From Clonostachys chloroleuca (Eukaryota; Ascomycota; Sordariomycetes; Hypocreales; Bionectriaceae): DNA of 64,000 nt. Shown piece after piece: positions 22,030-31,434 of the stretch (its first letter is position 1; every line of letters starts with the position of its first letter). The DNA lies in contig JBANAY010000001.1 of NCBI GenBank assembly GCA_037952775.1, positions 620,001-684,000 on the forward strand, given 5' to 3'. The translations under genes and the position numbers were made by a program. Below the pieces are notes generated by a model. It worked only from the letters and a program-made list of their open reading frames with translations, was not told the origin of the DNA and made no database searches.

Positions 22030-23265
22030 ATGCATCACCTCACCTTCCTCTTCGCTGCTGGTCTCATCAGCACCATCTCTGCAGCACCTCTTCCCGCCGC
22101 CAACGATGCTCTCCTTGACTTCCAGGCTCGTTCCGGCTACGCCGATGACGATACCCTGGCAAGGATCTCCAGAAGTCTTGATGCACTGGACCAAGAACTC
22201 GAGGAGCGCGGTCTTTTCTCCAAAGACCCCAAGCCTTTCAACCCTGACAAGACCCCCAACAAGCTCAAGAAAGCCGAGCCGGTCCCCAAGGTGCCCAACA
22301 AGCAGCCCAAGACCTCCAACACGCTGAAGAAGGAGAAGAAGGGTCCCAAGCCTAACCCTGCGACTAACTTCCGTCGTGGGTTTGGCAAGGAACCCAAGCC
22401 CTTCAACCCTGAGAAGACACCTAACAAGCTCAAGAAGGCTGAGCCGGTCCCCAAGGTGCCCAACAAGCAGCCAAAGACGACCAACACTCTCACCAAGGAG
22501 AAGAAGCACAAGACGAACCCTGCCACCAACTTCCGTCGTGGATTCGGCAAGGAACCCAAGCCATTCAACCCTGACAAGACTCCCAACAAGCTCAAGAAGG
22601 CTGAGCCAGTTCCCAAGGTTCCCAACAAGCAGCCTAAGACCTCCAATACTCTCACAAAGGAGAAGAAGCACAAGACGAACCCTGCGACTAACTTCCGTCG
22701 TGGGTTCGGCAAGGAGCCCAAGCCCTTTAACCCTGACAAGACTCCCAACAAGCTCAAGAAGGCTGAGCCAGTCCCCAAGGTGCCCAACAAGCAGCCAAAG
22801 ACGACCAACACGCTCACAAAGGAGAAGAAGCACAAGACAAACCCCGCCACTAACTTCCGTCGCTACGAGCTTGAGCTGGAAGAGCGTGACGAGGATTTCC
22901 TCGAGGAGCGCGATTACGAATTCCTTGACGAGCGTGATGACGAGTACCTTGACGAACGGGATGAGGAGTTCCTCGACGAGCGCGACGAGGAATTCCTTGA
23001 GGAGCGTGATGAGGATTTCCTAGAGGAGCGCGATGATGACTTCTTGGAGGAGCGTGACGATGAATTCCTCGACGAACGCGACGAGGACTTCATCGAGGAG
23101 CGGGGTCTTTTCGACAAGAACCCCAAGCCCTTCAACCCCGACAAGACTCCCAACAAGCTCAAGAAGACCGAGCCAGTTCCCAAGGTGCCCAATAAGCAGC
23201 CAAAGACTACCAACACGCTCACAAAGGAGAAGAAGCACAAGACAAACCCCGCCACTAACTTCTAA
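22030..23265 (+). CDS. Secreted repeat protein with dibasic sites, KEP-like
   Basis: A single-exon protein of 411 residues with no cysteine. Residues 1-19 are a signal peptide (cleavage after ISA or SAA). Residues 61-116, 117-170, 171-224 and 225-278 are four Lys/Pro/Asn-rich repeats of 54-56 residues with near-identical cores (PKPFNPDKTPNKLKK, EPVPKVPNKQPKT, NPATNF), each ending in a dibasic RR. Residues 279-358 are a contrasting acidic block of nine octapeptides of the form (E/D)ERDxx(F/Y)(L/I). A fifth basic repeat (359-411) ends the protein at NPATNF without RR. Secretion signal plus tandem repeats separated by Kex2-type RR sites is the layout of fungal Kex2-processed repeat proteins and of some ribosomal-peptide precursors. 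No UstY-type modifying enzyme is seen nearby. Function unknown. The frame upstream of 22030 begins at a non-ATG-supported leader and was not used. Confidence 0.85.
   Translation: MHHLTFLFAAGLISTISAAPLPAANDALLDFQARSGYADDDTLARISRSLDALDQELEERGLFSKDPKPFNPDKTPNKLKKAEPVPKVPNKQPKTSNTLKKEKKGPKPNPATNFRRGFGKEPKPFNPEKTPNKLKKAEPVPKVPNKQPKTTNTLTKEKKHKTNPATNFRRGFGKEPKPFNPDKTPNKLKKAEPVPKVPNKQPKTSNTLTKEKKHKTNPATNFRRGFGKEPKPFNPDKTPNKLKKAEPVPKVPNKQPKTTNTLTKEKKHKTNPATNFRRYELELEERDEDFLEERDYEFLDERDDEYLDERDEEFLDERDEEFLEERDEDFLEERDDDFLEERDDEFLDERDEDFIEERGLFDKNPKPFNPDKTPNKLKKTEPVPKVPNKQPKTTNTLTKEKKHKTNPATNF
22210..22863 (+). repeat. Four coding tandem repeats, 162-168 bases each
   Basis: Units start at 22210, 22378, 22540 and 22702. 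The latter three are exactly 162 bases. Copies differ mainly at third codon positions, so the protein sequence is conserved more tightly than the DNA. Confidence 0.9.
22879..23094 (+). repeat. Nine 24-base coding repeats (acidic octapeptide)
   Basis: Each 24-base unit encodes (E/D)ERDxx(F/Y)(L/I). GAGCGTGA/GAGCGCGA variants recur every 24 bases between the fourth and fifth large basic repeats. Confidence 0.88.
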
Positions 23266-23787
23266 TTGAGGCTGGGTCTGTCGTCGGGCAACATGATCTG
23301 CAAACGAAGCTTGAATGAATAGAATAGCATAGAGAATTATCTTAATTAATGAATAATGGCTTTTCCCCCAAATATTCTCTGATCACCTTGTAAAGCACAA
23401 CTTTTCGTGGTAGTTTACTCGACACTAATGATGTACTTGGCATATGCCCGCGATTGCTGATTATGTCGAGGCATAAGATGCGGCGTGGAAGAACCTGTTT
23501 ATACGGCTACATAGGCATCTCGCCACTGGTTAGCAGCCGAGCAGCAACCCCTGAGCGGCCTTCATCCCCCTTTCTCTTGAGCTTACTACAAAGTTTATAA
23601 CATGCTAAGGACCATTCATGACAATGGGTTTGGCAATAATATACTTGAGTAGAAGATCTTTAAAAAGCGTATAGAAAAATAGAAACAGATGTAGCAACTC
23701 TACAATATATGACATAAGCTATTTTAACCGACAAAGAACAATTTCTAGGCCTCTGAATCATCAACTCATATCTAGTAGCCTGCTGTG
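23266..23787. other. Intergenic region between convergent secreted genes
   Basis: AT-rich 3' flanks of the two facing genes. No gene recognised. Confidence 0.5.
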
Positions 23788-24440
23788 TTACTGTTTGGTT
23801 GAGGATTTGTCTGGGTAACTGTCAACGGTTTTGTCCGCGATTATGTCCTGTCTGGCTTCCTCGAGCTTCTTTATCGCATGCTTTTGTTTCTCCTTCCAAT
23901 GATCCTTTTGCTCCTGGTCAACTGGTACGATTTCTGCGACCGGCAAGTCCTTATTGGGCGAGTTTACTTTGAAATTACTTGCTGGTGGTGGAGGTGCAGG
24001 TGTGCCCTTATAAGCTTCAAAGTCCGTAGGTCCTACGAACGAACTGCCACCCGCTGGCTCGCACTTTGCGCCGTCCTTATCGCCAGGTCCTCGACGGCAG
24101 ATGGCTCCTTTTGCAATGGGATTAGCAGCAGATTTAGGTCGATTGGCCGCTTTGGTGTTGGGATGGCCGGTTGCCTTCTGCTTGGGATGACAGGTAGCTG
24201 CTTCTGCTGTTTGGGACAGACAGGCGCTACGATTAGGCTTCTTCTGTTTAAAAGATAATTGATGTAGAGATCCCTATCACGAGCATATACCGTATGTGCA
24301 GAGCCATCTGAGCTTTCGATGTTAGCACAGGGAACTAGGTCCTGTGAAGCGTGTGAAAAGCCAGAGGCCCTAGTCGTGAAAACGAGTAATACCGCAGCTA
24401 GAAGAGGCAACTGTTTTGATATACCCGTGATAGATACTAT
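23788..24440 (-). pseudogene. Probable secreted protein, two exons, no ATG start
   Basis: Minus-strand exons 24440-24291 and 24243-23788 join in frame across a 47-base intron (GTATAT..AACAG) to give about 201 codons. The first 26 codons would encode a convincing signal peptide (core PLLAAVLLVFTTRASG). The mature part is hydrophilic, with five cysteines, a Lys/Ala-rich centre, a Pro-rich linker and a Lys/Glu-rich helical tail. The codon where the start is expected is ATA, not ATG, in a context (TCACAATAGT) that would be good for ATG. A stop lies upstream in the same frame, and no other in-frame ATG precedes the signal peptide. Either the start was lost by a G-to-A change, a further 5' exon exists, or the assembly has an error. 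No family recognised. Confidence 0.5.
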
Positions 24441-25588
24441 TGTGAGTATGTGGGTGAGGTTTTATGATGATGAAGAAGGAAGCTGACGAGTAAGAGAAGG
24501 GAAGATAGCTCTGGAGGCAAATTGTAGGTAGTGAGGTATAAGACGTAAAGAAAGTAGGCCTGAAACTCGAAGCTTATGATGCTTTCTTTCTTGGTGTGCC
24601 TAGGATTATGGTGAAAGAAAGAAGAATAGTGAATCTTGTCTTTGGAAGCCTCCCTTCTTATGATTATTTTCCCGTTGTTCCCCTTTCCCTGCTGTGGTGT
24701 AAAATCCCATATAAATCTATGCCCTTGCTTCGTTTTGGTTATTATGTACAGACAATTACCAATACTTCCGAGGCAATTACTAATAACCATGTATGGCCCT
24801 ATTAATTGCCTTTATTTATAAATAGAAAGAACTTGAAATAGCTACCTATGATGAGTTTCTTACTTATAGACCTGGCTAGCCTTATGCTTGGTGTGTGATA
24901 TTATTTCCTGAATATGGTCAGCGGTTTGGTCTAATAACCAACATACATGAACCTATATCTAACTCTACCAATAGCATACATTGCCTTTGCGTTATTCCAG
25001 AAATTAGAAGAAACAAAAGGAAGGCAACGAAATTATCTTCCAAGCTGTGTTAATAATATATGAACTTCCTCTTGTTGGTGGCAGTGAGCCTGAGCCCCTT
25101 GTATTTTACGAAGTTATAAGTTTGGAAGGGAGAAGGGAAGCTAATACAGGTTTTTCATGCTCAATAATGTAGTATTAATCACTTTGGCACTATTAACCCG
25201 CAATGATACAAAGTATCACTTACAATTGCACCAGGCCCATGGTCCACGATCATCTGCTCCAGCCTCCTCCGCCCACTCCAACTCTGTGGAAGGACAAGTT
25301 TCTCTGCATTGGTTGTAGACACACAGGATCATGTGGGTCGAGTATTAGCAGGGTCAGTTGGCCGGTGAAGTGGTCTGATGAAAAAAATGCCTCATGTTTG
25401 GTGGCCGAGCCAACAAAGCTGAGCGACCAACACCCAACGTTGCCCCTTCGCTCCGCGTCCAATCTCTCCATGATCGCCCCCCACTCGAATTCCAGCCCAA
25501 CACCAGTCCAAACTCACACATCCACATCGCTAAAGAGGACGCCGGAGAGAAACGCATCAGACGAAGAGTTAGAAAAGGATAGCATGCA
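24441..25588. other. Intergenic region, no gene recognised
   Basis: AT-rich. Short frames on both strands have no domain features. The right end is presumably the promoter of the F-box gene at 25589. Confidence 0.5.
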
Positions 25589-27265
25589 ATGACGCTCCAA
25601 GAACGACCTGGTATCTTGACCTTGCCATCGGAGATCCAAACGAAAATCTTTTCCCACCTCGCTTTGTCCTTCGGCAAACCAAGCATACAAGCGGTCCTAA
25701 GAACTTGTAAGCAGCTATATCAGATAGCCCTTCCACTCACCGTGAAGGTCTTTCGAAACACTGTCCCGTGGCCTGGAACTCACGGACCATGTTCTCCGGC
25801 TCGCAATATACAATTCCTACGCTATATTCTCATTACCAAGCCTTGGCTGGCAAAGCACGTGAAGACTGTGATTCTTGGCAGGTTCTCGACTGATCATGGA
25901 GGAGACGCAGATGGCAAGGAGACAGCCCAAGGCCAAGAAAGCATTGGTCGTGAGGAGCTCGCCGTCTATCAGCGGTACATCCAGCTCAGATTAGGCCAAC
26001 TACCATCGGGCGACACTGCTTCATGGTGTGATTCTTGGGTAGAGGACCTTGGGAATGACACTTCTGATGCTCAGATTGCCTTGATTCTGCTTGCCTGCCC
26101 CAACATTCGAACTCTGTACTTTGAAGTATCTGCTTCTAACCATTTCGTTCGATTGCTACGAATGGTTCGGGATATATCGGCTCGAAATGACCAACCCGCA
26201 GAGCCTGGATCTGGACGGGATGGCAGCCATTGTCCGAAGATAAGCGTGCCCCTCTCCAATCTCCAAGAGGTCTTTCATGAACAAGGAGACTTTAGAGAAC
26301 GCCAGCAGGACTTCCACATAGAAGCATCAGAGCTTTTTGCATTACCCCGGCTCCGGGTTTACGAAGCTCTCGGGGTTCAGGGGACGCAGAGTGCAGCTTC
26401 AAGCTTTGAAAGCCTACCGCTTTTTGCTTCTCCAGTTGAAGAGATAACTCTATCTAATTCCTTTTGCACTTGGCCTATTTCGCATATACTGGGCAGTTGC
26501 AAGGAGCTTAAGAAATTCGAATTCAGTTGGTATAAGCCTCCTTGGCTTGAAGCTCCTGATTTATTGATGCCTGTGGATATCATGAATATCGTCTGGTTTC
26601 ATCGTCATACACTTGAACACCTGTACTTAAATCTTGTGGAGGAGCTCGATCATCGTTGGGATCCTGATGAGTCTGATTACGAGAGGCTATATCTGGGGAT
26701 GAGGCTTCGTGAAATGCGTTCCTTGAAAACGCTTGTAGTAGGTATGCAGGCCCTGACCGGAATGCTTGCCTCCAAGCCTCGTGGACACCATAATATGCCC
26801 CTCAAGGTCGAAGGTGCCCCCAGGATGGTGGATTGTCTCCCTGACAATCTTGAGCATATTACGATTCATTCTTGTGGCGAAGCAATACTAGACCAGCTGC
26901 AAGAGTTGGTCAAGAGTGCCTGCCATGGTCGCCACAAAAAGCTCAACTATATTTGTGTGCTATATGATTATTGGAGGGTTAACAATAAGGAGATTTGTGA
27001 ATATCATGAAAAAATCCCACATTTCAGGAGGGAGCCAGAGGGGCGTTCTGTTATCACCGTTGCCGCGACGCAGATCAGAGAAGCAAACATGCACGACTCG
27101 TTCGGGACCTTTAATTTCTCTGACAAAGGGCTGATCAACCTCATGTCCAAAATTTATGCTCCCCATCTTCGGCGACAACACCTGGAGCGCAGAATGACAC
27201 ATCACTATCCGGATGCTGAATACAACTATGCGGACGACCCTAACTTGTTTGATGAATACGCATAA
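25589..27265 (+). CDS. F-box protein, 558 aa, hypothetical
   Basis: A single-exon protein with an N-terminal F-box (residues about 9-50: LTLPSEIQTKIFSHLAL followed by LRTCKQLYQIALPLT). The rest shows scattered leucine-rich segments (LACPNIRTLYF, LKKFEFSWYKPPW, LRLREMRSLKTLVVG-like) suggesting a degenerate LRR-type receptor region. The C-terminus is charged and tyrosine-rich. As with other fungal F-box/LRR-like proteins, a role as an SCF ubiquitin-ligase substrate receptor is expected by family. It differs from the 9340 gene in length and lacks that protein's coiled-coil N-terminus. The ATG at 25589 places the F-box directly at the N-terminus, which is usual. Confidence 0.8.
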   Translation: MTLQERPGILTLPSEIQTKIFSHLALSFGKPSIQAVLRTCKQLYQIALPLTVKVFRNTVPWPGTHGPCSPARNIQFLRYILITKPWLAKHVKTVILGRFSTDHGGDADGKETAQGQESIGREELAVYQRYIQLRLGQLPSGDTASWCDSWVEDLGNDTSDAQIALILLACPNIRTLYFEVSASNHFVRLLRMVRDISARNDQPAEPGSGRDGSHCPKISVPLSNLQEVFHEQGDFRERQQDFHIEASELFALPRLRVYEALGVQGTQSAASSFESLPLFASPVEEITLSNSFCTWPISHILGSCKELKKFEFSWYKPPWLEAPDLLMPVDIMNIVWFHRHTLEHLYLNLVEELDHRWDPDESDYERLYLGMRLREMRSLKTLVVGMQALTGMLASKPRGHHNMPLKVEGAPRMVDCLPDNLEHITIHSCGEAILDQLQELVKSACHGRHKKLNYICVLYDYWRVNNKEICEYHEKIPHFRREPEGRSVITVAATQIREANMHDSFGTFNFSDKGLINLMSKIYAPHLRRQHLERRMTHHYPDAEYNYADDPNLFDEYA

Positions 27266-27904
27266 AGAGATAGTCTAGTTTCTATTCTGAAATAATATTT
27301 TTCTTGATACAGGACGTTGGATATTGTATATTTCGGAGTTTCTCGGCTGATAGTTCACCACAGGATTCCTGAGCTCTAACACGGGCTCACTCAAGTTTCA
27401 GCATCCCCAGCCAGTCTGATAACATTTGATGAAAGTTTGTTTCTAAAGGAATTAGTTAATGTCGGATCGGCCAGGACGGTTCATGTCTACTCAAGGTCGT
27501 ACGTATTCCTCATCGTAATAAACCAGCATTCAGAGGTGGGCCCCGGGGGCTTAGCAAGCGTCTCAGAGTGGAAATTACAAACCGCAGCTATAAACAATGT
27601 ACCACGATCTCATGTGCCTAATGACAAATGTAAATTGTACTATACTTCACTGGGATGTGGACCACTTCAGAATACTGGTTGAGAGGAAGCCCGTTGTCAA
27701 TGAGCGCCACCTGATGACCAAACACTTAGAACCCTTCCCGAAAGGCATTACAGAAACGCTATCAATCTACGGTCAATGTCATCATGGAACAAGGCAAGAC
27801 GGGACGGCTAAGAAAGGGGCTCATTCATCTTCTGGTCCCGGAGTGGAGGAGCTGGCGGGCAAATCACAAAAGGATCCATCTTATTTCTCAGAAATTATGT
27901 CACA
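27266..27904. other. Intergenic region, no gene recognised
   Basis: It holds the 3' flanks of two convergent genes. A forward frame at 27597-28181 runs into the transcription-factor gene antisense and was not accepted. Confidence 0.5.
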
Positions 27905-30542
27905 TCACATGGAGCCTCTAATCTCTGTATCCAGCATGTCAGCTACAAGACAGAGTCCCAGACCAATACGATGGACTATCTCAAACACCTGGAACCCCTT
28001 GAAGGTTTCAGCCCAGATCCTCATCGTCGAGGCAGCAAGCCGCCGGATACCTACGCCGTCATACTGCATATTCTCGATGGCGTCGGCCAGTTCCGTCTCG
28101 AGAACAAGGCTCACAGCCATGTCCAGAAGCTTGCGCTCGTCGGACCGGAGCGACTCGGGCCCTGACCCTTCGACGCTTTGAGCAATTGAGCGCAGCCAGT
28201 GTGTGAGGAGAAGGGCACACTCGAGATTGGACAACGCGTGCTGGATGCTCCAACTGAACGTTTGAGTCCGCGCAACGAAAGCGACCCCGACCCGCACAGG
28301 CACACTGAGGGCGTGAATGCATTGCAGCACCGCGCGATCCAGGTGCGGCGACCGGTTGCCGATCTGAACCTGGCCCTCGGCGAATGCACTCGCAATCTCT
28401 TCCGGGTTGCTGGTGATGAGTTGGCGTTTGGGCCCAGTATTGACATTGATGCGGATGTAGACGAGGCGGAGAACGGCGGTCGAGTTGAACCCGATGGGGC
28501 CCTTGGGCGAGGAAGGATCCAAGGTTGAATCGTAGCTTGCTTCCCATGATTCCTGCCAAGAGCGCAAGGCTACCTCGATGCGTCTGATGAAGTCTGGGTC
28601 GAGCGTGTTTGGGGTCGCAGTATTGGCGTTGCGGGCGAAGAAGATTTGCTGGAAAAGAGCGTGGATCATGATGTAGTTCCCAAAGGCCGAGAACCGGCCT
28701 TGGACCTTCCCTGAGTACAGCTCTTGTAGAGCTAACTGGAAGGATTTGTTTCCTGGGTGGGCAGACGAGTGAACAGTGCCAGCCCATTCTGTGGCGGAGG
28801 GTGCTCGCCAGATAAGTAGCACAGCACGGTAGATTAATGGAAACATCTTGGTTGAGAAGCAGAGGAGGGACATTGAAAGCCATGCATTGGAGGTTCAAGA
28901 CAATATATGCCACAAAGAGAGTCCTACGGCGTTCTTCTACCTGCATCCACACATCCCAGGAAATATCCCAGTGAGGCTCGCCTTCCGGCTGGCTGACACC
29001 TAATTCTCGGACAACCATAGCAACCTGGCTTGCTATAGAGAGCGCATCACGCATGAGTCCACGATCACTCCATGACGTCAAAGACATCAGAACAATGAGG
29101 CTCTGAAGAAGGCGAAGGCTGCTAAAGCTACACCGGCCGCGTATCGCTTGCGACGAGGGTTTCTTTTGTGGGCTAGTAACCAACGAGGGTTGACCATCCG
29201 GCAAACTCGAGGCGAATCCGGTATATCCAGCCTCAGAAGAGCTCGAAAGATTGGCCGTGGCTTCTTCATTCCACTCATCGAACCGCTTGTTCACTATTGT
29301 CTTGGCGGCACGGTATAGCTCATAGCCCTTAGCGTGCTCAAATCGGTAGAGCGCACCCACAGCCGCTATAGAAATGACGAGTTCAATGCCAAGAGATGTT
29401 GTAGAGCTCGTGGTATGGAGGAAGGGGAGATGGTCATGGTAGCCACGAAAATAGCCCTCAAGGTAGCGGGAAAGTGTAGGTCGTGAAGGACAATGAAAGC
29501 CGGCTGGCAGGAGCTCGCTGAACGCAGACAGGTCGCGAGACAGTTGTTGGTAGTCTTGACAAGAAATCCTCCACGGGCAGGCGTACGGTCTGTTATGTTC
29601 GACGGCTGAGAGAGGCCGATAGTTCGTGCCAGGCGCAGCTGATTCTGGGTCGGCGGGCTTTGTCTCAGGCTCGAGCGAAGGGAAACGCATAGCGAGTGCA
29701 CTTGGGTCTCTCGAGGGGGTGGAAGCGGGAGCAGAGAGAAACGGTATCGTATCGGGCGCAGAATCGACGATGGGACGGAGACTCGGAGTTGTTCCCTCGA
29801 TGGGAGCTCGTTGGGTCTGGGAGGCAGCGGCATACTGGTGGGAGATGTCGACAAGAGACTGGCCGGTATCGAAAAAGTCTAAAGGGAGTGGCTGATCGCC
29901 AGGTGTGAAGTCGTCGTTCCAGAGGAAGGCGAACTCGTCATGGCCGATGCTGTCGATGAAGGACGTGGGTTCTACCATCGAGGTTTCGGTCTGTGCCGCC
30001 AATTGAGCGATCGGTTGGCTCATTAACAGCTGGGGATGGGTTTCTTGGCCATCGAGCCCTCCGATGTCGAGACTGTTGAGATGTACAGGCGACGCCGCAT
30101 CGTCAGTCGAGGATGTCAAGTGCTGTTCGCTGTGGCCATCGTGGTGGTCGCTATTGATGCCACTCTTTTCGCTGGGGGCGCTCTCTTGGGGATGGGACAG
30201 GCGTTGGTGGCGGGACAGCAAGTCTCTGGTTATCAGAAGGCATCAGACATTGCTCGCATGGAATGGGCTGGATTATGAGGAACTTGGGCGGCCGTAACTC
30301 ACTGTCTGGAGAAGGTCTGACCGCAATGGCACGTGAAAGGCTTCTCGCGGGTATCTGGGAAATCGAGACAACAGAATCAACAATGGATCGAGCTCCACCG
30401 GTCAGATCAAGTCAGGCCAATGGGACCTGGGGGCTGCTTGCATACGGGTGCGTTCATGGCGTTGCAGATGCTCCACGCGCTTGAACTGGCGCTGGCAGAA
30501 CCTGCAGGGCGCGACACACGTGCGAGGCCTTCCGCGGCCCAT
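27905..30542 (-). pseudogene. C2H2 + fungal-TF-domain regulator with one frameshift
   Basis: Minus-strand exons 30542-30446, 30354-30303 and 30225-27905 give a regulator of about 822 residues if one extra base is ignored. Two C2H2 fingers (residues 13-33 and 41-61) are assembled exactly by the two introns (91 and 77 bases): finger 1 is C-x2-C-x12-H-x3-H, finger 2 is C-x-C-x12-H-x4-H. Acidic/Ser-rich linker follows, then the fungal-specific TF domain (PYACPW, FHCPSRPTLSRYLEGYFRGYHDHLPFLH, VEERRRTLFVAYIVLNLQC). The frame breaks at about 28810-28826, between the conserved SINLPC and WRAPSATEW blocks, and continues open for 300 more residues. It is divergent from the PTR2 gene at 31435 with 892 bases between, so it may regulate that gene. 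Recent pseudogene or assembly error; the long open frames on both sides favour a very recent event. Confidence 0.8.
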
Positions 30543-31434
30543 GCTCAAACCAGTGTCTGAAAGGCCAGAGCAGCTTGCAAATCCAGGGCTGCTGGCTGGC
30601 TGGCTGGCTGGTTGGTGGTAACACAGGATGTAGTCATCAAGCGACGAGAAGGAGGAGAACTGATTGGTAATTGCAAATCACGTGTGACGTCACATGTCGC
30701 CTTGTGCTCCGCTCTTGGCTACCCTGGACCACAAGGTTTCGCAGGGGTTCGTTCTCAGTTGGTGCTCAGTTTATATTGCTGGCAGGCCAAATAAAATATG
30801 ACAAGGCAGAAGAAAGACCAAGGGGAGAAATCATTGATCCTGTAATTATTTCCAGTTTGCGATATCTCTATACATTGGTGGTGCAATTGAGTCCTCCCGG
30901 TGGTAGATGTCACATCAATGCTCGGGTCTACAAACCTGCGGCCTAGGATAAACTGACTTTTTACATTGACTCAGACCTCCGACAATCCTCCTAGATGGCG
31001 ACATTTTATTCAGAATGAGGCTCATCAAAAATAATGCAATACTTGCAGCCGTGCGGCTCCGGCTCGTGCTCAAATCAGACCATGCCTAGAAGAATTGGTC
31101 CCTTTGCCCCGACAATGCATCATAAACTTTCAACAAAGGTCCCTGTTGTATGGTAGATGGTGGGGAAGCATCCCAAAACGGCAGGCCTTGCCTTTGTGAA
31201 TACAGCCAACATTCCATTGTGACTCATTACGCCCATCTCCGGTCGTGGAGGATGAGACTGTGTGACGCTGGAAGACAAAATATAAATATGGCATCGGGGG
31301 CGTCGGTTGCTTGATCTTTTTCTTCTTTTTGAGGTTGAGCAACACCCAAAGAAGATACTAGACTAACTAGAATAACGAGACCTTAGAAATTCCAGATTCA
31401 AGCAGACACAGAGGGAGTCGTTTGAACTGCTAAA
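30543..31434. promoter_or_regulatory. Shared divergent promoter of TF and PTR2 genes
   Basis: An 892-base spacer between divergently transcribed genes. It contains a CTGG/GGCT microsatellite (30591-30612) close to the TF start and CT-rich sequence before the transporter. No specific operator could be identified. Confidence 0.5.
30591..30612 (+). repeat. GGCT tetranucleotide microsatellite
   Basis: Five consecutive GCTG/CTGG units just upstream of the transcription-factor start codon. Confidence 0.8.

Noticed and set aside
22137..22850. Antisense frame with repeated CFFSFV/GTLGTGSAFLSLLG units
   Set aside because: It is only the reverse complement of the coding repeats; no start context or promoter on that strand.
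22210..23103. CRISPR-like or satellite array
   Set aside because: Units have no unique spacers, and they are coding, with silent-site divergence.
24437..24790. 117-codon minus-strand frame upstream of the ATA-start gene
   Set aside because: No domain or signal peptide, wrong frame for joining without an unsupported intron.
27597..28181. 194-codon forward frame
   Set aside because: Its 3' half is antisense to the transcription-factor gene and it has no recognisable features.
28059..28810. Continuation of the transcription-factor frame beyond the break
   Set aside because: After about 28826 this frame loses all similarity to the TF domain; the true frame is the one ending at 27905.
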